A stretch of 64,000 nucleotides of DNA, taken from contig VCJN01002908.1 in assembly GCA_006384855.1 (NCBI GenBank), positions 56,870 through 120,869 on the forward strand, given 5' to 3'. The position numbers were made by a program, and so were the translations under genes. Below are positions 1-11,104 of this stretch, one piece after another. Numbering within the stretch: position 1 is the stretch's first letter; each line of letters opens with the position of its first letter. The stretch comes from Tetraselmis striata (taxonomy: Eukaryota; Chlorophyta; Chlorodendrophyceae; Chlorodendrales; Chlorodendraceae). The notes beneath the pieces are model-generated. The model did not search any database and was not told the origin of the DNA. It was given only the letters and a program-made list of their open reading frames with translations.

Positions 1-1680
1 TAGTGTAATTCCTTTGAAAATATCTGGGCGATCTATAACTCGCTTATGGCGGAAGCAAGGCCGGAGGTGCGGTGACTTGACTATGCACGCGTATACATCA
101 GCCACTCAAGTGTGAAGTCAAAACCCGCCGAAGCGCAGGGCAGGTGAGATGGCGTCAGAGCTCCGACCGCGCCTACACACACTCCTACGAGTCGCACACC
201 CCCTCCCTACCAAGCAGTTGTCCCCACTGCCTAGAGGAGCCCCTGTGGCAGCAGATGTGCGGGGGTACCTGTGCAGGCCCGGCTACAGTCCCACATCGCA
301 GAAGCGGCGCAGCTGCGGTTCGCGCGGCCGCCGCCCCCCGGAAGGTATCAGGGGGCGGCAGGCCTGCCTGGCACGGGCGGATCGGGCCAAGCGAGGAATG
401 GAGGCCGGGGGGGGGGGGGGGGGGGGGGGGAGCAGCTTGCCTGTTAATGTACGCTCGCCTGTCACACAACCCCGGCGGCAGCAAGCGGCCTGCGCCTGGG
501 TGGGTGCGCGGGGCTGCTCGATCAGGTCGACGGGGAAAGCAGCGGCCCGGATTAGGGGCGGGGGGCGGTGGGGGGGGGGGGGGGGGGGGGGGGGGGGTGA
601 GCCGCTTCCTGCTCGTGCCTGACTCGCGGAAACGACGGACGCGCGCAGCAGGCAGCTACTGGTACCTACAGTATTCGTAGCAGGAGCAAGGATGGGCTGC
701 TGCGCGTCGTTGGCTCCTGCTTCGCAGCTCAACTTGGCGCGGAAATAGTGTTCCCAGAATAAGTTCGCTAGGATAAGTGTTGCTGGCCTGCTACGCCGCC
801 GAAGACGATCGTGGCGCGGGAACGACGGGCTTACATTAGACTACCCGCTACCCGCGCGTACCTGTACGATAAGCAAAAAATTCCGAGCACGAAGCATTCA
901 GCAGCGACGAGCGGGGGACGATGATTCAATAATTGTCGCTGCAGATACGAGCGGGGACGGATGAACCATGAATAAGAGTCGCAATAGGGGCCTCTATTAT
1001 GGCTAGCGACTAGCGACTTAAGATTTATTATCTAAGAATACCCGCGGGATGGGGCTTGACCCAACTCGCATTACTCAAATGGGCCGACGCCCAGACTGGT
1101 CCCAGCAGGGCACACCTTTCGTGGTCGGTGCCGGGTATTTTGATGCCAGCAGTGTCTTAGACGGTGATCCACTGTTCCAACAGTGTTGAAAATCCAGTCA
1201 CTTGCCCTTAGTCTTGCGGAATGCTTAGGCAAGTTGATTTATGACTATAGTAACGGAGCGTCGCCTACCCATCCAGGGCTTTCCAACCCTGGATCGGCGC
1301 CTAATATCCAGGTTATTGAAGGTATAAGCGGCTGTCATAGACGTGCAAGGGTTTCACTGTTGCCACTCCTGTTCCGGGGCCGGGCAAAAAACCTGCTGCG
1401 GAACGTATGTATGTACACCCTGTCGTTGATATTGACCAATCCTACGACAGCGCTAGCTGTAGTGATGGAATCTCGTATATTTTTTCCTTACATCACTGCT
1501 TTGACATATGCGCACTAAAAGCAGTACTAAAAGCAAATGTGACGAAAGGTTGCCAGCAGAAGAAAGGTTGCCGTCATATATAGCTATGAAGTAACTTGAC
1601 AATTGAATCAGCGATGCATCGATTTTTCAGAAAATTTAAAAAGAACGGGTTCTATAACACTGGCCTACAATTCCATGAAT
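1..1680. other. Gene-poor left edge with poly-G tracts
   Basis: No gene can be supported here. Two long G homopolymers (about 407-430 and 570-597) create apparent Gly-rich or Pro-rich open frames on the two strands; these are composition artefacts. A small perfect hairpin with 8-bp arms sits at 1271-1294. Nothing else recognisable was seen. Confidence 0.6.
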
Positions 1681-1685
1681 TGCAT

Positions 1686-2040
1686 TGCCAGCGCTTTGAA
1701 GTACGAGCAGCGAGCGTTGCATTGCCAGCGCTTTGAAGTACCAGAGTTTTGTTCCATAACCAGCAGCGACTAGCGAGTACCAGTACCAGTACCATCAGTA
1801 CCAACATCGAGTAGCGAGTACCAGTACCAGCAGCGAGCGTTCGCGTTGCCAGCGCTTTGAAGTACCAGAATTTTTTTCCATTACCAGCAGCGCGTAGCGA
1901 GTACCAGTACCAATATCATCATTACCAGCAGTACCAGCAGCGAGTACCAGTACTAGCAGCGAGCGTTCGCATTGCCAGCGCTTTGAAGTACAGAGTTTTC
2001 TTTCCATTACCAGCAGCGAGTAGCGAGTACCAGTACTCAT
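1686..2040. repeat. Tandem minisatellite, about 127-bp unit
   Basis: The phrase GCCAGCGCTTTGAAGTAC recurs near 1688, 1719, 1848 and 1973, giving a unit of about 125-129 bp. Between these anchors the unit is built of short AGCGAGTACCAGTACCAG-type steps. Copies differ by point changes and small indels. No coding capacity is implied. Confidence 0.75.
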
Positions 2041-2257
2041 AGCCTCCCAACCGTGAGATCGTAATCGGACGGCTGTGTAATTAAGGACCGTGGGCGGGTG
2101 GGTGCGTGCGGCACGTGGGTGGATTATAGTACTAAGTAGTACATTCCAGTAGATAAGCGATTTTGGTCATGCACCTATGGGGCCGATCCGCTGCACTATT
2201 CGGGTACCCGTACGGCAATAAAGCTCACCGCCGAAAAATCGACCCTTAGCTGGATTA

Positions 2258-2294
2258 GGCCATTCCATCCGACAAATTATCATGGTTTAGGTCA
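2258..2294 (+). repeat. Left terminal inverted repeat
   Basis: This 37-bp stretch matches the inverted complement of 6381-6413, apart from a 4-base insertion and a few substitutions. It starts immediately after a TTA triplet. Confidence 0.65.
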
Positions 2295-2575
2295 ATATTA
2301 TCCGTGGAAACGGAGGGGGAGGGGTTGTTTTTAAAATTATTTTGTAAGTAGTACTTTAAGCAGTATGCAGCCTTCCAGCGCCCCTTGTGCTCCTCCCGTT
2401 TGTCCTTATCCTGCGCCGCCGCCGCTGCTGCCACTGTGCTCGCCCGCATGCAAACCGAGCTACCTTCCAGCTACCTAGTCATACCGACTGACGACCGCTC
2501 CTCATCACACTTCCAACGCCTGCCAGCAACCGATGATGGCCGCCAACTCTCACATACTAGCGCATGCGCGCCACC

Positions 2576-3157
2576 ATGGCGTCGTCGTCGTCAGGACCAG
2601 TTCCTATGCACAGGCTCCGCGCCCTTGCCAGAGGATCGGTTCCCCCCTTTCGCGACACCTTTGTTTGTGATGATGCCTTGACATGCGAGTCCAGGGTGGA
2701 GTGCGAGTACTACACCAACCGGAAGAAGTCGGTGGCGTGGTTCAACCCGGACTTGTGCGTGCACCGTGGTGGACAACTTGGAGCCGGACGGCGCCACAAA
2801 GAGTTGCATGACGTCTATCACGTCGTGCTGCCCATCTGCGAGGTAGGTACAGCCTGCCCTTTTCGTTGTTGCAAGCTGCAACTGTATTGTGTGTCACTGA
2901 CAAATGTTTCCTTACAACGCGCAAGCATGCGAGCTCAAGGCAGATGGGCTGAAGCACATCATACAGGCTCAAGCCCAACGGCCAGCAAAAGCTCAAGAAC
3001 ATGGACAAGCACCTAGCCAGGCAAGCACTCGAGCGCATGCATGCGAGGCGGGCACCCGCAACAGAGAGCGACGGCCCCGACGGTGTCGGCGTCAGCGTCG
3101 GCGGCATCACCCGCCACCGCGGCTGCGGCTGCGGAGTCGGCCACTGGAGGCGCTTAG
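2576..3157 (+). CDS. Unrecognised two-exon gene inside the TIR element
   Basis: I do not recognise this protein. The ATG at 2576 lies in a strong CCACCATGG context. Exon 1 (2576-2842, 89 codons) is Cys/Arg-rich, with several cysteines near residues 35-60, and ends at a clear donor, GTAGGT. A possible acceptor near 2935 gives a continuation beginning LKADGLKHII. Farther on, the best-looking frame changes twice, through a basic helical stretch (KLKNMDKHLARQALERM) to an Ala/Ser/Thr-rich tail ending at a TAG at 3155-3157. Either small introns are missed or the gene carries frameshifts. An AATAAA follows at 3251. It may be the element's own accessory gene, for example a Harbinger DNA-binding partner, or a captured fragment. 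I see no conserved motif that decides. Confidence 0.4.
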
Positions 3158-3250
3158 TACTATTGTATCGTTTGCCAATGCCAGGCGTAGTCATTGTAGC
3201 ACATGTAAAGGGCAGGGACAGGGGTGGGGACCATGCACACTGCTGGTGCA

Positions 3251-3256
3251 AATAAA
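3251..3256 (+). promoter_or_regulatory. Possible polyadenylation signal AATAAA
   Basis: This AATAAA lies about 95 bases after the predicted stop of the gene at 2576-3157. The location is suitable, but the signal is short and unproven. Confidence 0.3.
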
Positions 3257-3489
3257 GCATTGTGCACAATTTTCACACAAGGCTGCCCTGTGTTACAATT
3301 TTAACATTTTCATGAACATCACCATCATTGTATGGCTATTGCCTTGCACACAGATGCATCTATCATATTGTGTGGTCTCTCAATCTCTGCGCCACCGCCG
3401 CCGCGCTACCGGATTCACTTGCTAATGCGGTTTGTGGAAAGAACGGCCCGGATTTACGAGCGACCTACTATACCAAAAAGAGTAGTAGG

Positions 3490-5830
3490 CATGTCTTGAT
3501 GTCCTGCCACCTGGCTGTTGCTGCTCCGAAATCAAGTATAGCACTGAAATCGCACGGCATCGCCCGGACGCTGCCCAACATGGTGGCTATTCCAGCGCAA
3601 ATCATTATGGCATAGTGGACTATATATAGCCAGCACATGGTGTGATTTGCAACTCGAAACGTGGCGATTGCTATCCGAGTATATATTTGCTGTCTCTTCG
3701 TAGCGTACACCGCAGTGTTTACCGCACAATACGGCAGTGCATGTATACCACCAACTATAAAGTGCGCATGATCGGTTCTTGCGCTGGGGATCGCTAGACT
3801 ATATATATGACTATATACCAGCACATATAACCAGTTTGGGGGGGGGGGGGGGGGGGGGGGGGAGTTAGGGCCCCTGCACGCGGAATGCTCGCCGGGAACA
3901 ACGAAGCTCCAAATAATGCTCCGAAACCAGTGTTGAAATCGTCGCCGCAACGTCCGGATGCTGTCCAATATGGTGGCTATTCCAGCTCAAATCACGGTAG
4001 CATAGTGCACTATATATAGCCAGCACATGGTGTGATTTGCAGCTCGAAACGTGGCGATTGCTATCCGAGTATATATTTGCTGCCGCTCCGTAGCGTACAC
4101 CGCAGTGTTTACCGCACAATACGGCAGTGCGTGCGTGTATACCACCAACTATAAAGTGCGCGTGATCGGTTCTCGCGCTAGGGATCGCTAGACTATATAT
4201 ATGACGACTACATATCAGCACATACAAACTATTTGGGCGGGGAAGCTAGGGCCCCCACACACGGAATGCTCGCCAGGAACAACGCAGCTCCAAATAATGC
4301 TCCGAAACCAGTGCTGAAACCGTCGCCGCAACGCCCGGACGCTGCCCAATATGGTGGCTATTCCAGCTCAAATCATGGTAGCATAGTGGACGATGTACAG
4401 CCAGCACATGGTGTGATTCGCAGCTCGAAACGTTGCGATTGCTACCCCAGTATATATTTGTTGCCGCTCCCCAGCGTACACCGCAATGTTTACCGCACAG
4501 TCAATATGGCAGTGCATGTATACCACCAAGCCTAGAGTGCGCAGAATCTGTTCTCGCGCTGGGGATTGCTAAACTATTTATATGACCACATATCAGCACA
4601 TACAACCAGTTCGGGCGGGGAAGCTAGGGCCCCCACACACGGAATGCTCGCAGAGAACAACGCAGCTCCAAATAATGCTCTGAAATCAATGTTGAAACCG
4701 TCGTCGCAACGTCCGGACGCTGCGCAGTATGGTGACTATTCCAGCTCAAATCATGATGGCAAAGTGGACTATATATAGCCAGCACATGGTGTGATTTGCA
4801 GCTCGAAACGTGGCGATTGCTATCCGAGTATATATTTGCTGCCGCTCCCCAGCGTACACCGCAGTGTTTACCGCACAATACGGCAGTGCGTGTATACCAC
4901 CAACTATAAAGTGCGCGTGATCGGTTCTCGCGCTAGGGATCGCTAGACTATATATATGACGACTACATATCAGCACATACAAACTATTTGGGCGGGGAAG
5001 CTAGGGCCCCCACACACGGAATGCTCGCCAGGAACAACGCAGCTCCAAATAATGCTCCGAAACCAGTGCTGAAACCGTCGCCGCAACGCCCGGACGCTGC
5101 CCAATATGGTGGCTATTCCAGCTCAAATCATGGTAGCATAGTGGACTATGTATAGCCAGCACATGGTGTGATTCGCAGCTCGAAACGTTGCGATTGCTAC
5201 CCCAGTATATATTTGTTGCCGCTCCCCAGCGTACACCGCAATGTTTACCGCACAGTCAATATGGCAGTGCATGTATACCACCAAGCCTAGAGTGCGCAGA
5301 ATCTGTTCTCGCGCTGGGGATCGCTAAACTATTTATATGACCACATATCAGCACATACAACCAGTTTGGGCGGGGAAGCTAGGGCCCCCACACACGGAAT
5401 GCTCGCAAGGAACAACGCAGCTCCAAATAATGCTCTGAAATCAATGTTGAAACCGTCGTCGCAACGCCCGGACGCTGCGCAGTATGGTGGCTATTATAGC
5501 TCAAATCATGGTGGCAAAGTGGACTATATATAGCCAGCACATGGTGTGATTTGCAGCTCGAAACGTGGCGATTGCTATCCGAGTGTATATTTGCTGCCCC
5601 TTCGTAGCGTACACCGCAGTTTTTACCGCACAGTCAATATGGCAGTGCATGTATGCCACCGACCCTAGAGTGCGCAAAATCTGTTCTCGCGCTGGGGATC
5701 GCTAGACTATATATATGACTACCTATCAGCACATACAAACAGTTTGAAGGGGGGGGGGGGGGGGGAGGGGCTAGGGCCGCCATACACGGAATGCTCGCCG
5801 GGCAGCACAACGCCGCTCCAAATACTGTTC
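3490..5830. repeat. 378-bp tandem array with dimeric higher-order structure
   Basis: Six units are marked by GCCAGCACATGGTGTGAT at 3629, 4019, 4400, 4778, 5155 and 5533, with spacings of 390, 381, 378, 377 and 378 bp. Copies at 4019 and 4778 resemble each other most, as do those at 4400 and 5155, so the recent amplification unit is a dimer of about 757 bp. Each unit contains a TATATATA stretch and the word GCTCCGAAACC or a variant of it. Poly-G tracts sit in the first and last units (3838-3862 and about 5750-5766). Short open frames in the array are not genes. Confidence 0.9.
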
Positions 5831-6380
5831 CGAAACCAGTGTTGAAACCGTCACCGCAGAGCACCGCACGGCCGATGCGTCGCCGGGACATCACTTGCGC
5901 CAGTAGGTATGCTGTCGGCATGTGCAAAGGGCTGGCGGGGCAGCAGCTCGGCGGCAGCAAGCGGCGATGCGTGTTGCACGCTAAATTTGCTGCGAAATCA
6001 AGAATTAAATGCATGAAATGATGGAACCGCCACCGCAGCGCACCGCACGACCGCTCGTGCGTTGCCGGGACGACTCTCAACAGAGCTAGTATCCAAAACC
6101 AGCACTACGACAGCCGCACCAAGCCCGCAGAACAGCTAGGTGCTTTCTACTGGGTCGCCGGGGCACCACTCAACGCTTGTTCTCTCAAATTTTTCCCACC
6201 CCCTCCGCATGTTGGTGGCTTACCATAGGCAGTTGGGGCGGGGGAGAGGCATGGTGCATCGCGTTGTTGTTGGAAGTGCATGCCACATGTCAAAATGAAT
6301 TACATAGGGTGCCGCAGTACATAAAGTACTAGAAAATGCTTACAAACAAACCGGAGGGGGGCTCAAAATGGAGGGGGGTG

Positions 6381-6413
6381 TGACCTAAACCAGGTCATTT
6401 TGTCGGAATGGCC
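6381..6413 (-). repeat. Right terminal inverted repeat
   Basis: This is the inverted partner of 2258-2294. It shares GGCCATTCC, GACAAA and GGTTTAGGTCA when read on the minus strand, and a TTA follows it immediately on the plus strand. Confidence 0.65.
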
Positions 6414-6416
6414 TTA

Positions 6417-9190
6417 GATAGTAGCCCTTACATGGTTGCTACTTTTTCCTGCGCTACGAATACTTATGATGATGCTAATATACTACTACTACTACTACTC
6501 GTAGTATAGTATAGTTGCACAAGCAGCAGCATGATGAGGGGTGTACGAATGCGCTAGTACTGCAGGGCAGTAACACTAGCGCAGTCGTACACCTCTCCAC
6601 ACAAGTACGGGGTTGCAACCCACATGCCCATGTCAGTGGTTTCATTGAGGCCGTGCCCGCGGCATGCATATTTCCAAAGGTCGCGCAGCTTGGGGCTAAT
6701 GCTGTGATAGCGCGTTAGACCCAATTTTTCCGCATCGCATAGCCGTGCCATGAACACTTTCATTTATGCCCAAGCATTGTGTGTGGCGATGGCGCTACAA
6801 AACCAGAAATTGCGCCACCAATGCCATACCCATGGGCCACACTTGCCGCCGTACAAATACGACGTCGGCATTGCTGTGCCAACTATCAACCGCGAGTGCA
6901 GGGCACTGAAACAAGTTGATTCAAAGTACGGGACAAGCCCTATGTATCGGCTCCATTTATTTTGGAGCAAAATCATGGCACATTTTTTACTAGTATTATT
7001 GGTGCATGCTCAAGCAGTAGGGCTTTTCGCGGCCTCCTTGCCGTGGGGCGAACCTTTTATATAGTAGTGCATGGCTAAGTGCTCATATAGCGACTTATCG
7101 TGGGTCGATCGAGTTGCACGGAAATGGCGTGCACTTAAATGCCCCTACTGTGATTGAAACGTTTAAACAATGCTCTGAAATGGGTCGTCAAGCGTGGCAC
7201 TTGTGGCACTTGTGAGAGCAGGCACCAAGTATGAGTGGCCCGTCTGCAAGTACACCCAGCACACCAGCCCACCGCCGGCGGATGTCACGCTTGTCACATT
7301 ATTTGTCGCCCCCTTCATCCGCGACGGTAGTGGTCATCATTCTCCTGATACTGCCGTTGTGGTACAAGGGAGCAACGAACGCATTACGAAAGAACTATAC
7401 GAAATGATGACGACAAATCATAAACACACTGTCAGTTATTACTGTACAATGGTTTCCGGCAATTGTTTCCACTTTTAGACAAGCATGTCAAGGTGAAATC
7501 CCCAATAACAACTCAAACACAGATAACAACAGAGAATAGAAGAGTATTGTATAGCGCCTTGCAGGTTTAAACACAAAAGAGAGCGAAATAAAACCGAAAT
7601 CCGTCGTCGTCGTGGTCACACTTTCGGTCTTTCAGAACAAGCTTAATCTGTAAAGTGCGTGATTGCTGTTCACAGGCATGTGTGTGTGTGTGTGTGTAAA
7701 ACAACCATGTTCTGGAGCCAGCAGCATATCAGGTTTGCTCCCTAAAATACAGTCCAGCTCCTGCGTGAATACACAATGTGAAACACATTGCTGCTTGATG
7801 CGTACGATGCTTGGTGTATGACGTACACTCTTCCAATCCCTAAATACCTGTCGGGCTAAGTGGACAAGCCTAGGCGTGGCATCGCAATCAAGCGAAACTC
7901 TGCCTGCGGTTGCTGTCTCGTGCCTCAATTAGGGAAAATCCCTTAACATATGGCATCCAATAGGGTAGGCTACTCTATAGCATGGTAGAAAGCCATGCCG
8001 TGGCCACATCACCGAAGCACATCACTGGAAAGTACCATGCGGATAATAGATGCATTGGGTTATATGTATATATAACCCACGATCATCGTCATCATCTGTT
8101 ACTGCAAGCGCTAGCTGCAAGAGGTATAATCAGATTATCACCTATATGATCATCATCTATCAACCTTGGCAGGCCTTGATGCAGTGATGGGCTGCCAAGT
8201 GATTTGTGCGCTCACATGCACCGTTGCCGCTTCCAGGCAGGCAATGTTGACGCGGCGATGCTTGATACAGCTAGAGACTGCCGGTAATCCTTGCTCGCTA
8301 GTCGCTGCATCAGGACCCTGTCCGTTTCGACAACTTCGTCAACCACGTCAGTAAGTCATCACCGTAGCAAGTGGTGTCGAACAACACTTCTCAGCAGAGG
8401 ATGGGACATCTCAAGTAGCATCAGGCAAAAAGTTACCTGACGGTTATTCTATTTAGGTAAAGTAAAGTAAAAGTAACTGTGAACGTAGAGTGACAAGTTT
8501 ACTGTACTTAAAGTTGCTGAATTTTACGTCAAGTTACTTGATCAAATTCACTTGTGTAAAGTTAGTTTACTTCACTTGAAGTTCAGGTCGCCTTGGTCAT
8601 CCGTCCAGGTTGCCCCAGCACTTGACCTCTTGCGCCAGCGGCGGTCGTAGGTCGGCCATAGCAATTCGGTCATCGCCTCATTCCAACCCTGAATGGTAAT
8701 CCATCAACACGATAGATCCGGGACACGCCCGAGTCGATAGTGCCCTCACTAGGAATGAAACCTGGGACCTCTTGCACGAGAGACTTCAGCTCTACCCAGC
8801 AGACCGACAACGAGGCCCGTTGATTCCTGACACACACATCCATAGCGTCAGGTCTCTGCATACTGGTGGGCAAAGCTGTACTTAACCTGCGAAAAACTAT
8901 GACGGATTTATCAATTACAATTTGCGATATTGTGATGGGCATGTGAAACATTCGAAATGGTTATATTTCTTCATATTCTCAGTGACAGTGCCGCCGTGTT
9001 TTATTTACGTTTGTTATGACATTTTCCTGCAGGTGAAGTACGGCTTCGCCCAGGGTTATATCCCTTTGCTCCCGTTCTTATCGAGTTCACGTTCCCACGC
9101 TACAGGCACACAGGTTGCTTTGGTGGTATGCCAGTTAGGCCACTACCGCATCCCGATGTAAGCGACCTGTAGGCGGTGAACCGCGCGCCA
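6417..9190. other. Intergenic, no supported gene
   Basis: Only short, unconserved-looking open frames occur. There is a short TG dinucleotide run at about 7679-7697 and an AT-rich stretch rich in AAGTTACTT-like steps at about 8440-8590. No RNA gene or transposase motif was recognised. Confidence 0.5.
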
Positions 9191-9195
9191 TTCGT

Positions 9196-9200
9196 TTACA
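9196..9200 (-). promoter_or_regulatory. TGTAA polyadenylation signal of RbcX
   Basis: The plus-strand TTACA reads TGTAA on the minus strand, about 20 bases after the RbcX stop codon. TGTAA is the usual signal in chlorophyte algae such as Chlamydomonas. Confidence 0.6.
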
Positions 9201-9220
9201 AGGGTGTGCCGCCGTTGTGT

Positions 9221-10176
9221 CTATACGGTGTTGGTGTCGTCGCCCGGCCACCTTGGCGCGCAGCTATCTGCGTCATCCCCGGTGGCCATGCATTCCATCA
9301 TCCACTCTCGCTTGATGACAATGTTATCCTGCAGCGCAGCAGCACAGCATGACCGCATCAGGAGACACATCCCACACCGCTGCTGATGGAACGCGCGACG
9401 CTCGTGTACCGCACCTGTTTGACCTTGATCAGAGTGGCCTCCTGGACGTCCTTCCAGTCAAACACCTTATCCTGTTGTGGTCCAGGCAGTTGGATGAAGC
9501 TGAGGACTCACCCCGGCCACTTCCGTGCCACGCCACAAGGCTGCCCGCTTACGCTGCGTGGAGGGGTCTGAGGCAGTGGTGGGGAGGCGCTGGAGGAGCG
9601 TACCACGTAGATCTCCTGGGTCTCCATGATGCGCAGACCAACCATTCGCATTTCGTTGTCAGGGTGGCGAAGCAGCCCCTCCAGCCACTCCCTCCCGTTT
9701 CGTATCGGAGCCTCATCGTTTATGTAGTCCCGCAGTCTGTTGTACACCGGCGATCGATGACGGTCGCCGCTCATCTGCTCCATCACAACTGCGGCACAGC
9801 ATAGCATCGCCGTGAGTACAGCAACAGCGGCACAGCATCTCTAAATCTGCGGAAGGCACAGGCTCCCGAGGCTGCAGCGCTTACTGCGAACAGACACGTA
9901 TGTCATAAGCGTAGCCAGTGACTTTGCTGCCTTGTTCTCTGGGGTGTCCCCGCCAAGTGCGTCCGGGGGCACGTACATCCCGTAGCCATCATCCTCAGCC
10001 GCGGCAAGAGCAGTGCGCGCCCTTGACGTTGGCCGCACGGGCGGCCAGGCAGGCCGCCGCGTGCACCCTGCGCAGAGCGCGCGCGGCGTGGACAGGCGGA
10101 GAGCCTTGTGCACCAGGCCTGCATCAGCCACATCAAATGGCCGGGAACAAGGCGGTTGCTGCCATGTAAATGCCAC
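9221..10176 (-). CDS. RBCX: RbcX, Rubisco assembly chaperone (chloroplast)
   Basis: RbcX is a small all-helical homodimer that clamps the C-terminal tail of the Rubisco large subunit during assembly in the chloroplast stroma. Minus-strand exons in transcript order are: first exon ending at 9885, 9604-9788, 9415-9471 and 9221-9328 (stop TAG at 9221). All have GT..AG borders, and phases fit without any shift. Family landmarks: PENKAAKSLATLMTYVSVR then IVMEQ across the first junction; YNRLRDYINDEAPIRNGREW; LRIMETQEIYV; DKVFDWKDVQ; and the last helix DNIVIKREWMMECM. The Arg/Ser/Ala-rich stretch before DDGYGMYVPP suits a transit peptide. The true start is unclear: no ATG lies in frame in the first exon as opened (about 10176). 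An upstream ATG at 10292, joined through a short intron ending near 10133, is one possibility. A TGTAA signal follows. Confidence 0.85.
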
Positions 10177-10299
10177 GAGCCAAACAGATGCCGATCAAAG
10201 GTACCGCATACATCGGGGCTGTGCTTTGGGAATGGCGGCAGTCGATGAATAATTGGAGCTATCTTTCGGGCACCAAACGTTTCAAGAGCCATCACCTCC

Positions 10300-11060
10300 G
10301 GCGACTGGCACATATCAGGCAGCAAGGTCGCTTGCTCAGCATATCAATGTGGGACGATGCCCCCCCCCCCCCTCCCCCCCCCCCCCCCCCCCCCTCAGCT
10401 CCGCCCCCGGCAGGGCCAGGATGAATGTGAGAAGAGTCCCTCAGTGCAAGTGCACGCCGCCCTTGTCTATGCTGAGCTGAGTACATTTGGGCGCACCATC
10501 ACCAGCTACCTGCCGAGCCCGGCACTCCAGTTCCCAACCCAACATGGTCAGAGCCGGCTGACGGCACACCTTGGCCAATTTGGCAGCGCGCGGACGGGGG
10601 AGGGGGGGGCGGTAGCACGCATATGGAGAGCACAACCTACCATGAAGAGCGACCGCTCCCCTGCCGCCGCCAGCAGCAGCAGCACGTCCACAGACGACTT
10701 CTGCGCGTGACAGCTGCGTCGCCGCCATGCTGAGGGCCGGAGTCGGGGCGCGGCGGGACGACGGCCGACAGGTGGGGGCAGCCTCCCAGCGGCAGATAGC
10801 GCCGCCGAGCGCGGGACAAGGCTCACGCCGGAGGGCCGCGCGTTTCACAGCGGAGGGGTTTATGCCCCGATATGAAGTGAAGCGAAAAGTCCCAAGGAAG
10901 TTGGCGGCGGCCCTGCTCGCTGAAAGCAAATTGCCGATAGGGATGCATAAAGCCATCACGGCGCACGCGCGACAGCGACGACGCGATGATGACACCGGGC
11001 GGGGCACCTGACCGGCACGCGGCGGCGCCGCGGAGGATGATGCTGCTGATTATGATGTCG
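10300..11060. other. GC-rich region upstream of RbcX, poly-C tract
   Basis: This holds the presumed RbcX promoter and 5' leader on the minus strand. A poly-C tract broken by one T spans about 10360-10394. A 94-codon plus-strand frame at 10727-11011 ends with a basic KVPRKLAAALLAESKL stretch, but it has no match I know and no splice or polyA support. Confidence 0.35.
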
Positions 11061-11104
11061 ATGCCGTTCTAAAGTACTGTTAGTTTATGGGGCGGTTTCT
11101 CCTA

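Larger units (their letters stand above)
2258..6413. mobile_element. Candidate Harbinger-like DNA element, 4.16 kb
   Basis: The left end at 2258 reads GGCCATTCC, then GACAAA, then GGTTTAGGTCA. The inverted complement of this pattern ends at 6413. Further inside, weaker inverted similarity includes a shared GTACTTTA. A TTA triplet directly flanks both ends (2255-2257 and 6414-6416), as expected for the 3-bp target duplication of the PIF/Harbinger superfamily. Inside lie one unrecognised gene near the left end and a 378-bp tandem array. I did not recognise a DDE_Tnp_4 transposase, so it may be non-autonomous. The termini are seen directly; assignment to Harbinger is inference from TIR and TSD style. 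Confidence 0.6.

Noticed and set aside
3490..5830. CRISPR array
   Set aside because: Units are 378 bp tandem repeats without spacers, in a eukaryotic genome.
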